Positions 7,378 to 13,245 of a stretch of 15,221 bases of DNA are shown piece after piece. Below the pieces are notes generated by a model, which was not told the DNA's origin, did no database searches, and saw only the letters and a list, made by a program, of their open reading frames with translations. Numbering within the stretch: the first letter of the stretch is position 1; every line of letters begins with the position of its first letter. The stretch is taken from contig DASYZQ010000028.1 of assembly GCA_035946175.1 (NCBI GenBank), positions 1-15,221 on the forward strand, written 5' to 3'. The position numbers and the translations under genes were made by a program. Source of the DNA: DASYZQ01 sp035946175 (GTDB lineage Bacteria > Patescibacteriota > Saccharimonadia > Saccharimonadales > UBA4665).

Positions 7378-8601
7378 TCAGGAGAGCTCACCGGGTTTAT
7401 CCAATAAGCCCCGCAGGCCCAGTATAAAAGCGGCCTCAGTAAGATTGACCTTCTCATTTTTAGCAACTTTGGTGAGATTACGAACTGCCTTGACCATATA
7501 ATCTTTAAGCTCCGCGTTCACTTTTTCCTCGGACCAGTGCTCATCTTGCCTGTTTTGCAGCCACTCCAGATAGCTGACAATGACCCCACCAGCATTGGCA
7601 ATAATATCCGGCAGAATCGTTGTACCCTGCTTAGACAGATAAGCGTGCGCTGTTTCATCAACCGGTCCATTGGCTAGCTCAACGACGTATCGCGCCTTTA
7701 TTGCTCGCATATTATCTTTGTTGACCGCATCACCAAGTGCCGCTAATACCAAGATATCCACATCAAGGCCCAGTAGTGCTTCGCTCGATATATGCTCGAT
7801 GCTATCTTTACGGTAATCTGTGAAGCTGCGGCGGGCTGCTTTGAAGTCTGTTAGGCCTTTTACATCAAGGCCATCAGCGCCGTAAAGTGCACCGACAGAA
7901 TCACTGACGGCCACCACATGCCATGATGGGTGTTCCTCAGCCGCGATTGTTGCAAAAAACGAGCCGACATTACCGTAGCCTTGAATGGCAATGGTTACCT
8001 CTTTTTGGGCCAAGCCTACGGACGCCAGCAACTCGGCCAGGGCAAACACACCACCACGTCCGGTTGCCGCATCTCGCCCAAGGCTGCCGCCATTTTTCAG
8101 ACTCTTACCAGTAAAGCTTGCATGGCTTGTATCCCCAGTAAGTTTTTCAAATTCGTCAGCCATCCAATCCATGACTGAGGCATCGGTGCCAACATCTGGG
8201 CCTGGGACGTCCTTGTCAGGCCCAATATGCGTGTGTAGGTATTGAGAATATTTGCGACTCAGTTCTTCCAGTTGCGCTGATGTTAACGTACGTGGATCTA
8301 CGGTTATGCCACCTTTGCCACCGCCAAGTGGCAGGCCGACAGCCGCCGTTTTGAAACTCATCAGTGTGGCCAATGCTCGAACTTCGTCGGCAGTGACCTC
8401 AGGGTGAAAGCGGATTCCACCCTTATATGGTCCTCGGCTATTGTCATGCTGCATACGGTAGGCCGGAAACGACTGACCATCGTCGAGAGTGATCGTAAAC
8501 TCATGTTCGGCATTAAGTTGCAGGATTTTATCGATAGCCGCCTGGTCAAGCCCGAGTTTTTGGCCAGCTTTGGTAATAAAGGCACGCGTTGTTTGTAGCA
8601 T
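7378..8601 (-). CDS. gdhA: Glutamate dehydrogenase (Glu/Leu/Phe/Val dehydrogenase family)
   Basis: 407 residues, cytoplasmic. It interconverts glutamate and 2-oxoglutarate plus ammonia with NAD(P). The substrate-binding region GPYKGGIRFHP (57-67, K60), the LPLGGGKGGI loop (91-99 region, catalytic-lysine motif with K96) and PGPDVGTD (133-140, with D136) are intact. GYGNVG (208-213) is the Rossmann dinucleotide loop, and the acidic D234 at the end of the second strand suggests NAD rather than NADP. S343 in VIVSYLEW is the glutamate-type residue, against a leucine or phenylalanine dehydrogenase. The start at 8601 is chosen over an upstream ATG (8643) because GGAGG sits 6 nt before it. Residues 385-391 are duplicated at DNA level near 6575. 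A glutamate dehydrogenase is notable in a CPR-like genome, since these lineages usually lack most amino-acid metabolism. Confidence 0.93.
   Translation of the reverse strand: MLQTTRAFITKAGQKLGLDQAAIDKILQLNAEHEFTITLDDGQSFPAYRMQHDNSRGPYKGGIRFHPEVTADEVRALATLMSFKTAAVGLPLGGGKGGITVDPRTLTSAQLEELSRKYSQYLHTHIGPDKDVPGPDVGTDASVMDWMADEFEKLTGDTSHASFTGKSLKNGGSLGRDAATGRGGVFALAELLASVGLAQKEVTIAIQGYGNVGSFFATIAAEEHPSWHVVAVSDSVGALYGADGLDVKGLTDFKAARRSFTDYRKDSIEHISSEALLGLDVDILVLAALGDAVNKDNMRAIKARYVVELANGPVDETAHAYLSKQGTTILPDIIANAGGVIVSYLEWLQNRQDEHWSEEKVNAELKDYMVKAVRNLTKVAKNEKVNLTEAAFILGLRGLLDKPGELS
7422..7457. repeat. Direct repeat, copy 2 (inside glutamate dehydrogenase)
   Basis: This is the coding copy of the repeat whose exact 20-bp core is 7430-7449. 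The partner core is 6575-6594, so the two copies are 855 bp apart and flank the whole 22-residue-repeat gene. Confidence 0.7.
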
Positions 8602-8607
8602 CTGCTT

Positions 8608-8612
8608 CCTCC
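8608..8612 (-). promoter_or_regulatory. Ribosome binding site deciding the gdhA start
   Basis: GGAGG on the minus strand with a 6-nt spacer to the ATG at 8601. No comparable site precedes the upstream in-frame ATG at 8643. Confidence 0.7.
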
Positions 8613-8690
8613 AAAAAAGATATATATGCACCTGATTGTACACCTGGAACGATTAATACGAGCTGTAGAAAGGTCAACGATTATATCATT

Positions 8691-9242
8691 TTATCTTCTT
8701 CGCAGTATCGCGAACGTGGTGATGTTGTGCGGACGATCTTCGATACCATGCGCCAATATCTGAAGCCCATACAAAGATGCCGCCCGCTCACTTGCAATTG
8801 CCGCCAAACGCGGATCATTTTGAGCGCCAACCATTTGGGCACTACCGGCAGTATCTACCTCAGCCTTAATAGCCGCCTGAGGCAATTTTTGCCGCAGAAA
8901 CACTCGGCACTGCATGAGTGCTTCATGCTGTGAATGGACGCTCGTAATATATTGCAACTCTGCTGTCGGTAAACCAAGCAGGCAGTGATGGATTGGTAAT
9001 GATAATTCCCCGACTATAACAAATTTTTCTAGATACAGCGCGAGCGCGGCCTGACTTCTCACAATATCCCCGTAGATAGTATTATGCTGCGCAGCCACGG
9101 CGTAATCTGCCCACCCCTCCGCTAAGGCGCTATACACATCGAGGAACGTCTCGCGGCTTAACGGTTCATAAGCAGTACCGAAGTGTTGAGTAGCCGCCTC
9201 GTCATGATATGAGCCTCGGCAGCCTTGAATTGCAACAATCAT
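8691..9242 (-). CDS. Stand-alone prephenate dehydratase domain protein (divergent, no ACT domain)
   Basis: 183 residues, about the length of the catalytic domain alone; typical bacterial prephenate dehydratases are about 270-280 residues with a C-terminal ACT regulatory domain. Clear family matches are ADYAV (45-49), LPIHHCLLG (82-90), the SQHEALMQC segment (104-112), DTAGSA (130-135), and AAIASERAASLYGL (147-160) followed by EDRPHNITTF. The family converts prephenate to phenylpyruvate in phenylalanine synthesis. Two usual active-site features differ: the conserved ENT/ENS reads HNT (53-55), and the TRF motif reads TTF (175-177). Activity may therefore be altered or lost. Without an ACT domain it should not respond to phenylalanine feedback. 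It lies 24 bp after sodX and 89 bp before gdhA on the same strand. No ribosome binding site is visible; a TACTAT hexamer only 10 nt upstream of the ATG hints at a very short leader. Confidence 0.8.
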   Translation of the reverse strand: MIVAIQGCRGSYHDEAATQHFGTAYEPLSRETFLDVYSALAEGWADYAVAAQHNTIYGDIVRSQAALALYLEKFVIVGELSLPIHHCLLGLPTAELQYITSVHSQHEALMQCRVFLRQKLPQAAIKAEVDTAGSAQMVGAQNDPRLAAIASERAASLYGLQILAHGIEDRPHNITTFAILRRR

Positions 9243-9266
9243 TTGAAAAGCTATAGTAGCATAGTG

Positions 9267-9584
9267 CTAGACACGCGGCCAAATCACGCGACCCCTTACG
9301 ACCGACTCATCAAGCCAGCCAAACGACTTGCTGTCGGTACTATGCTGAGCATTATCGCCAATCAGGTAGAGTCGACTGCCTCGGATGCCCCCGACCCGCT
9401 TTATTTTTTCCAGACCGCTATGAAAGATGATCACAACATCTTCCGGCCGAAGTCTCCGGTACATACCAACAGCTACAACCAATCGGCCGGGGCGAAGTGT
9501 TGGCAGCATACTCATGCCGACCACCCGACGAATGAATAATAGTCTACGCTTTCTTGGTTTCCCAAAAGATAATGGCAATCTCAT
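9267..9584 (-). CDS. sodX: Nickel-type superoxide dismutase maturation protease (S26 family)
   Basis: 105 residues. This small S26 (signal-peptidase-like) serine protease lacks a membrane anchor, as expected for the cytoplasmic enzyme that removes the SodN leader so that nickel can bind the new N-terminal histidine. GMSMLPTLRPG (23-33) carries the nucleophile S25. LEKIKRV (58-64) carries the general-base lysine, probably K62. LIGDNAQHSTDSKSFG (74-89) is the conserved third box. Position immediately after sodN supports the role strongly. The ATG at 9584 overlaps the end of sodN by 41 bp and has no ribosome binding site; a downstream GTG (9524) would remove the overlap and still keep the catalytic serine. 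Translation is probably coupled to sodN. Confidence 0.88.
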   Translation of the reverse strand: MRLPLSFGKPRKRRLLFIRRVVGMSMLPTLRPGRLVVAVGMYRRLRPEDVVIIFHSGLEKIKRVGGIRGSRLYLIGDNAQHSTDSKSFGWLDESVVRGRVIWPRV

Positions 9585-9927
9585 CGATCATGTCCAACAG
9601 TTTTTGGCCTTCAGCGGGATCATTGATTTTCTTGCAAGTACCTGCCTGCTTGGTTGTCTTCCAAAATTTGTCATGCAGATCTGGATATTTTTCCACATGT
9701 TCCGGTTTAAAATAGTCAGTCCAAAGTACCCACAAGTGATGCTTCACGAGATCTGCCCGTTGCTCCTTGATAAACACAGCCCGCCACTTATTTTCCTGTT
9801 CCAGACCATCGTACTTCTTCATAATTTCATGCACACTTTGCGCCTCAATCCGCGCCTGCGCCGGATCGTAGACCCCACACGGTAGATCACAGTGTGCATA
9901 AACCGGCTGAATCAATGAAAATTTCAT
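9544..9927 (-). CDS. sodN: Nickel-containing superoxide dismutase precursor
   Basis: 127 residues, cytoplasmic. It disproportionates superoxide to oxygen and hydrogen peroxide. The diagnostic nickel hook HCDLPCGVYDPAQARIEAQS starts at H12. After cleavage, H12 becomes residue 1, C13 and C17 become Cys2 and Cys6, and these ligate nickel. The leader is 11 residues (MKFSLIQPVYA) and the mature part 116, close to the 117 of the Streptomyces enzyme. The rest (WVLWTDYF, HDKFWKTTKQAG) fits the family's four-helix bundle. The ATG at 9927 has GGAGGG 9 nt upstream; a TTG at 9933 would add two residues. The gene has its own extended -10 promoter just after trmD. No nickel transporter or other metal-handling gene is in the window. 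Confidence 0.95.
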   Translation of the reverse strand: MKFSLIQPVYAHCDLPCGVYDPAQARIEAQSVHEIMKKYDGLEQENKWRAVFIKEQRADLVKHHLWVLWTDYFKPEHVEKYPDLHDKFWKTTKQAGTCKKINDPAEGQKLLDMIDEIAIIFWETKKA

Positions 9928-9936
9928 ACGCAAAAA

Positions 9937-9946
9937 CCCTCCTTTT
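9937..9946 (-). promoter_or_regulatory. Ribosome binding site of sodN
   Basis: AAAAGGAGGG on the minus strand ends 9 nt before the ATG at 9927 and only 3 nt before the alternative TTG at 9933. The spacing favours the ATG. Confidence 0.65.
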
Positions 9947-9961
9947 ATGGACTTATGTTAC

Positions 9962-9970
9962 AGTATAGCA
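9962..9970 (-). promoter_or_regulatory. Extended -10 promoter of sodN
   Basis: Minus-strand TGCTATACT (TG, one base, then TATACT with five of six consensus bases) lies 34 nt before the sodN ATG, between the trmD stop and sodN. No -35 is seen, as usual for extended -10 promoters. It sits in a 14-nt sequence (9960-9973) shared, 13 of 14, with the trmD promoter at 10640-10653. Confidence 0.5.
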
Positions 9971-9980
9971 CTCATACTCA

Positions 9981-10634
9981 CTACGCAGGCTTACTGTGGC
10001 GAGCACGCCACTTGGCGATATCGCCGTGGTGGCCGCTGAGCAGCACTTCTGGTACACGCTGCTCGCGGAATACCTCAGGCCTGGTGTATTGTGGAAATTC
10101 AATCGTTGTGTCATCAGGTTGAAATGACTCAACCTCGGTACTTTTTTCGCCCCCAAGAACCCCCGACAGTAAACGCACAACGCTGTCGACAATTACCATG
10201 GCAGGTAGTTCGCCGCCGGTAAGCACATAATTGCCAATGCAGTACTGACGATCAACATAATCAGTAATACGCTCGTCATATCCCTCATAGCGTGGGCATA
10301 CAATGATAAGCCCACGCGGCGATGCACCGGCTAGTTCTTTGGCATCTGATTGCTTATATACCTTCCCGCGGGGAGTCGGCAGTATAACGATTGCCTCCGG
10401 ATCATTGGCTTTTGCTTGTTCTATAGCCGCCACGACCGGTTCAGGCCGTAGTAACATGCCATCGCCGCCACCGTAGGGGCTATCATCAACCTGTTTACGA
10501 GGCCCCAGTCCGAATTGGCGTAGGTCAATCAATCTATATTGGACAATTTTGCGATCCTGCGCCTTCCAGAGCATGCTACTACTCAGCACACCTTCAAACA
10601 TCTGGGGGAATAGAGTAATAATCTGGATATTCAC
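9981..10634 (-). CDS. trmD: tRNA (guanine-37-N1)-methyltransferase
   Basis: 217 residues, a little shorter than the usual 230-250. It methylates G37 next to the anticodon using S-adenosylmethionine and so prevents frameshifting. Family landmarks: ITLFPQMFEG (6-15), QVDDSPYGGGDGML (48-61), LPTPRGK (85-91), the trefoil-knot S-adenosylmethionine-binding segments YEGYDER (116-122) and GNYVLTGGELPA (134-145), PQYTRPEVF (181-189) and SGHHGDIAKWR (200-210). CPRYEG replaces the more usual CGRYEG. The start is GTG; an extended -10 hexamer ends 7 nt before it, so the transcript may be nearly leaderless. A terminator separates it from khpA, so it is probably a separate transcription unit. Confidence 0.96.
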   Translation of the reverse strand: MNIQIITLFPQMFEGVLSSSMLWKAQDRKIVQYRLIDLRQFGLGPRKQVDDSPYGGGDGMLLRPEPVVAAIEQAKANDPEAIVILPTPRGKVYKQSDAKELAGASPRGLIIVCPRYEGYDERITDYVDRQYCIGNYVLTGGELPAMVIVDSVVRLLSGVLGGEKSTEVESFQPDDTTIEFPQYTRPEVFREQRVPEVLLSGHHGDIAKWRARHSKPA

Positions 10635-10641
10635 CTGAGAC

Positions 10642-10650
10642 AGTATAACA
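10642..10650 (-). promoter_or_regulatory. Extended -10 promoter of trmD, next to the start codon
   Basis: Minus-strand TGTTATACT with its -10 ending 7 nt before the GTG start. A transcript starting 6-8 nt after the -10 would begin at or within a few bases of the start codon, leaving no room for a ribosome binding site. Confidence 0.5.
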
Positions 10651-10681
10651 CTCTAAGAAATATGAGTCTGGTGAACTTCCT

Positions 10682-10701
10682 CTCTCTTCCATTGAAGAGA
10701 G
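10682..10701. repeat. 8-bp perfect hairpin upstream of trmD
   Basis: CTCTCTTC (10682-10689) and GAAGAGAG (10694-10701) are perfectly complementary around a CATT loop. No T run follows on either strand. It lies between the terminator and the trmD promoter and could be a protein-binding site. Function unknown. Confidence 0.45.
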
Positions 10702-10735
10702 CGCCGTAAAACCAAACCCCTCCCGAATATCGAAC

Positions 10736-10772
10736 CAAAAAGAAAAATCTCCAGAATTAATTTCTGGAGATT
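10736..10772 (-). terminator. Rho-independent terminator of the khpA unit
   Basis: Perfect 11-bp stem (10746-10756 with 10762-10772) and a 5-nt loop. On the minus strand it is followed directly by a T-rich tract (TTTTTCTTTTTGG). It ends transcription from khpA and/or the structured segment just upstream of it and insulates trmD. Confidence 0.85.
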
Positions 10773-10850
10773 CCCCTTACACATAAAGCTCCCACATTGC
10801 TGTTGTCCGCAAGATGGCTCGCAACGAGCTTTTTATGACTCATATTTTTA
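10773..10850 (-). ncRNA. Candidate structured RNA or 3'-UTR element upstream of the terminator
   Basis: On the minus strand AAAGCTC (10832-10826) pairs with GAGCTTT (10791-10785), enclosing a second stem, CCATCTTGC (10817-10809) with GCAATGTGG (10800-10792), which has one G-T wobble and one mismatch. A competing hairpin GCTCG-TTG-CGAGC (10829-10817) uses the same left arm, so two exclusive folds exist. The terminator at 10736-10772 follows directly. The wobble pair favours the minus strand, although GCTCG-CAA-CGAGC plus T5 on the plus strand could also act as a weak terminator. No known RNA family is recognised. Boundaries are approximate. Confidence 0.35.
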
Positions 10851-10886
10851 TTTTTAATGTGCGGCCTAATAACCGACTGCACCTAA

Positions 10887-11324
10887 CTATACATCCAGAT
10901 CGTCGAGTTCTTCAAGCTCTTTTCGCGTTTTACTGACAACGCTACTCTCGTGATGTTCGTCCTCGGCATCCTGCTCCGTGTTGTTGTCAGCCACCTTGGG
11001 CTCATCGGCCTGCTGCTCGTCAACTGCATCATCATCGGACGAGGAAAAACTACTCGTTGTTCTCCCTGCGGGTGCCTCCGCGTTGTCGATAATTTTCAAG
11101 TTATAACGGGCATCGTTCTTCGTACCGAGGGCTCGTAGCAATGTGCGTACGCTCTGGGCTGTAGCGCCCCGCTTGCCGATTACCCTCCCGAGGTCCTCAG
11201 GATCAACTGTCAGCTCCAAAAGCACACCCTTCTCATCGATTCGCCGCTCAACTTTAACAGCATCCGGGTTGTTTACCAGGGATTTTACTATGAATTCTAC
11301 AAATTGTTGGTCGATACTGCTCAT
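10887..11324 (-). CDS. khpA: KH-domain RNA-binding protein (KhpA/YlqC-like) with acidic tail
   Basis: 145 residues. A single KH domain occupies about 30-80, with the RNA-binding GxxG loop G50-K-R-G53 inside VIGKRGATAQ. The N-terminal FVEFIVKSLVNNPDAV is the usual start of KhpA/YlqC proteins (normally 75-80 residues), which act as RNA chaperones near the ribosome. Here an extra 60-residue low-complexity acidic tail (about 85-145, rich in Asp, Glu, Ser) follows. The order rpsP-khpA-trmD is common in bacteria. It has its own consensus -10. AAGGAG lies 13 nt before the ATG, an unusually long spacing. Confidence 0.9.
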   Translation of the reverse strand: MSSIDQQFVEFIVKSLVNNPDAVKVERRIDEKGVLLELTVDPEDLGRVIGKRGATAQSVRTLLRALGTKNDARYNLKIIDNAEAPAGRTTSSFSSSDDDAVDEQQADEPKVADNNTEQDAEDEHHESSVVSKTRKELEELDDLDV

Positions 11325-11359
11325 ATGGTTTCTGTCACTCCTTCCTTTACTGTCTCCTC

Positions 11360-11365
11360 ATTATA
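11360..11365 (-). promoter_or_regulatory. Consensus -10 of khpA
   Basis: TATAAT on the minus strand, 35 nt before the khpA ATG. No -35 is recognisable. Just upstream, ACGCG (11372-11376) and CGCGT (11382-11386) form an inverted repeat around 5 nt that could bind a regulator. Confidence 0.5.
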
Positions 11366-11494
11366 TACCCTACGCGCAAAACGCGTTGCAGAAATGTTCG
11401 TACACTGACGCCCTATGCGGCCAAAAGCTTATCATACCTTACCAGCGCGTACAATATCCACATACTCATGCCTGACAACAAAGTACCGGTGCCC

Positions 11495-11950
11495 TTAGGC
11501 GTCCGCCGGTGTATCGGCGGGATGGGTCGATTCTGCAGGAACCGCCTTTGCTTCGGCAGAAGCTACCACCTTCGCGTCGTCTACTGGAGCTGCCTTATCG
11601 GCTGTATCCGCTGATTTCTCTGTTTCAGCCGTCTCTTTTGGCTGATTGGCGCGCAGTTTCTCCGGATGGCGCGCTGGGCGCTTTCGTTCCGAAGGCACGG
11701 CAACCCAGCTCGGTAGCTTAACTTTCTCTGCTAGCAGTAGACGAATAATACGTGGCGACGGTTGCGCCCCATGCTCCAGATAGAAGCTGACTTTTTGTTG
11801 ATCGAACTGCAGTGATTTGGCATGCGGATCATATGATCCAAGCGAGGCGACCACCTTGCCGCTCGTCGGGGTTACCCGCGCATCCTGCACTACTATACGG
11901 AACATAGCATGTCCCTTGCGGCCGGTGCGTTGCAAACGAATAGTTAACAT
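11495..11950 (-). CDS. rpsP: 30S ribosomal protein S16 (bS16) with long low-complexity tail
   Basis: 151 residues. The first 85 form the S16 domain: MLTIRLQRTGRKGHAMFRIV at the start, then VASLGSYDPH (34-43) and the HGAQPSPRIIRLL segment (60-72). S16 is an assembly protein of the 30S body. Normal bS16 is about 80-90 residues; here 65 extra residues rich in Ala, Glu, Lys, Pro and Asp follow. The frame is open a further 429 bp upstream, but that part lies antiparallel in function to rnc, in another frame of it, and is not S16. The ATG at 11950 fits the family N-terminus exactly. The ribosome binding site is weak. It is 61 bp after rnc. Confidence 0.95.
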   Translation of the reverse strand: MLTIRLQRTGRKGHAMFRIVVQDARVTPTSGKVVASLGSYDPHAKSLQFDQQKVSFYLEHGAQPSPRIIRLLLAEKVKLPSWVAVPSERKRPARHPEKLRANQPKETAETEKSADTADKAAPVDDAKVVASAEAKAVPAESTHPADTPADA

Positions 11951-12011
11951 TGATGTTTTACTTAATAACTCTCTTTTAAAAAAACGCTTAAAAATGAACC
12001 TTTGCCCTATT

Positions 12012-12764
12012 TTACAGATGGGCGCCTCTGTTGTCAAACGATTTATCTTGCTGTCTGTCCATACCCGGCTGCTTATATCGCAGCAGCGCCTGTTCAGCCG
12101 CTTCCTGCTGGCCGACTTGCTTACTCGGCCCGTTCCCCGTTCCCCGCAGCTGCCCATTGACAAATACGCCGACGGTGAACCTCTTGTCATGATCCGGCCC
12201 CTCTTCATCCAACACCCGATAGACTGGCGTATGCCCTTCACGGCTCTGCACGACTTCCTGAAGGTGCGACTTGGCGTCGAGCCATGAACCGGTTTTGAGA
12301 ATCTGTTTGAAAGTTGCCAATATGCTTTTGGTAATAAAGGCCTTGGCAGCATTGTAGCCTTTGTCGAGGTAAATTGCACCGACTACCGCTTCGAAGCTGT
12401 TGGCAAGGATTTGTGCTCGACCCCGTTCGCTGCCACGCCGTTCACCCCGGCTCAGCCTGAGCAGCGGTTCAAAATCGAATCGCTCAGCCGCGTTGCCGAT
12501 ACTCTCAGTCCGCACCAAAGCACTCCGCCAGTTGGTGAGAATGCCTTCCGGCTCAGAGAAGTTGGTATAGAGATATTCAGTGACTACCAGCTCCAGTACC
12601 GCGTCACCTAAAAATTCCAATCGTTCATTATGTTCGTGCACAGTTTTACGATGTTCATTGACATAAGAACGGTGCGTAAAAGCCGTAATGAGCAGCTGAA
12701 TATCGCTGAAGGTCACACCGAGTGTTTTTTGGGCAAAGTCTTGGTATGCGTTAGAGTCGAGCAT
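12012..12764 (-). CDS. rnc: Ribonuclease III
   Basis: 250 residues. This double-strand-specific endoribonuclease is used in rRNA and mRNA processing. The catalytic domain carries the signature ERLEFLGDAVLEL (about 47-59). In the second metal-binding box LANSFEAVVGAIYLD (about 120-134) the glutamate is present, but asparagine stands where most enzymes have aspartate (E. coli D114). A dsRNA-binding domain fills about 161-231 (DAKSHLQEVVQ ... SKQVGQQEAAEQALL). The reading frame can start at GTG 12767 or ATG 12764; AAGAGA sits 7 nt before the ATG, so 12764 is preferred. It overlaps the NUDIX gene by 14 bp, implying translational coupling. Confidence 0.96.
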   Translation of the reverse strand: MLDSNAYQDFAQKTLGVTFSDIQLLITAFTHRSYVNEHRKTVHEHNERLEFLGDAVLELVVTEYLYTNFSEPEGILTNWRSALVRTESIGNAAERFDFEPLLRLSRGERRGSERGRAQILANSFEAVVGAIYLDKGYNAAKAFITKSILATFKQILKTGSWLDAKSHLQEVVQSREGHTPVYRVLDEEGPDHDKRFTVGVFVNGQLRGTGNGPSKQVGQQEAAEQALLRYKQPGMDRQQDKSFDNRGAHL

Positions 12765-13245
12765 CACGAATTCTCTTGAGACCCACCAGTATTAATTTAC
12801 CGATATCGTCATAAGCGATTTTATCGATAGCTTCCTGGGCAGGAAACCACTGGATGTCGGCCAGCCAATCCTCGGGCTTAAGATCATTGGTGTCCCCTTG
12901 GGCCTGCACCAAATAAATGTGCATGGTCATCAGCACCAAAGTCTGAGCCCGCCGATAGCGAAAGTGAACCTTGCCGAGCCAGTTGTATGCCCGCATCTTC
13001 TGCAGGCCGGTTTCCTCGGTGATCTCTCTCGTGGCCGTATCTTTCGGATCTTCATTAGGCTCGACATGACCTTTCGGAATCGTCCAGCGATTCTTTGCAT
13101 CCTGAATCAGCAGGATTTCTAGCTTGCCCGCTTCATCGCGTCGAAAGACAACACCGCCAGAGGTCGTCTCGCGGACGACTTCTTTTATAACCGGTCGGCG
13201 TTGAACAAAGCGCCGGATACCTTTCAATGGCTTAGGTCGTTTCAT
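12751..13245 (-). CDS. NUDIX hydrolase
   Basis: 164 residues. The full NUDIX box G-x5-E-x7-RE-x-x-EE-x-G is present (59-80, GHVEPNEDPKDTATREITEETG), with the metal-binding REITEE. The N-terminal 25 residues are very basic (MKRPKPLKGIRRFVQRR), an unusual extension that could contact RNA. The family cleaves nucleoside diphosphates linked to another moiety; the substrate (oxidised nucleotide, Ap4A or capped RNA) cannot be told. The frame stays open upstream inside nusB, but the ATG at 13245 is chosen because the upstream part is the out-of-frame reading of nusB. It overlaps nusB by 14 bp and rnc by 14 bp, so the three genes form a tight operon. Confidence 0.88.
   Translation of the reverse strand: MKRPKPLKGIRRFVQRRPVIKEVVRETTSGGVVFRRDEAGKLEILLIQDAKNRWTIPKGHVEPNEDPKDTATREITEETGLQKMRAYNWLGKVHFRYRRAQTLVLMTMHIYLVQAQGDTNDLKPEDWLADIQWFPAQEAIDKIAYDDIGKLILVGLKRIRDARL

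Noticed and set aside
9427..9885. 152-codon plus-strand frame
   Set aside because: It is the antisense of sodN and sodX, both of which have diagnostic motifs.
11311..11328. Short GTG frame overlapping the khpA start as a leader peptide
   Set aside because: Five codons only, with no upstream ribosome binding site at the right distance; too short to support.
11495..12379. Long 294-codon frame containing rpsP
   Set aside because: Only the part after the ATG at 11950 matches S16; the upstream 143 codons are an out-of-frame reading of rnc.
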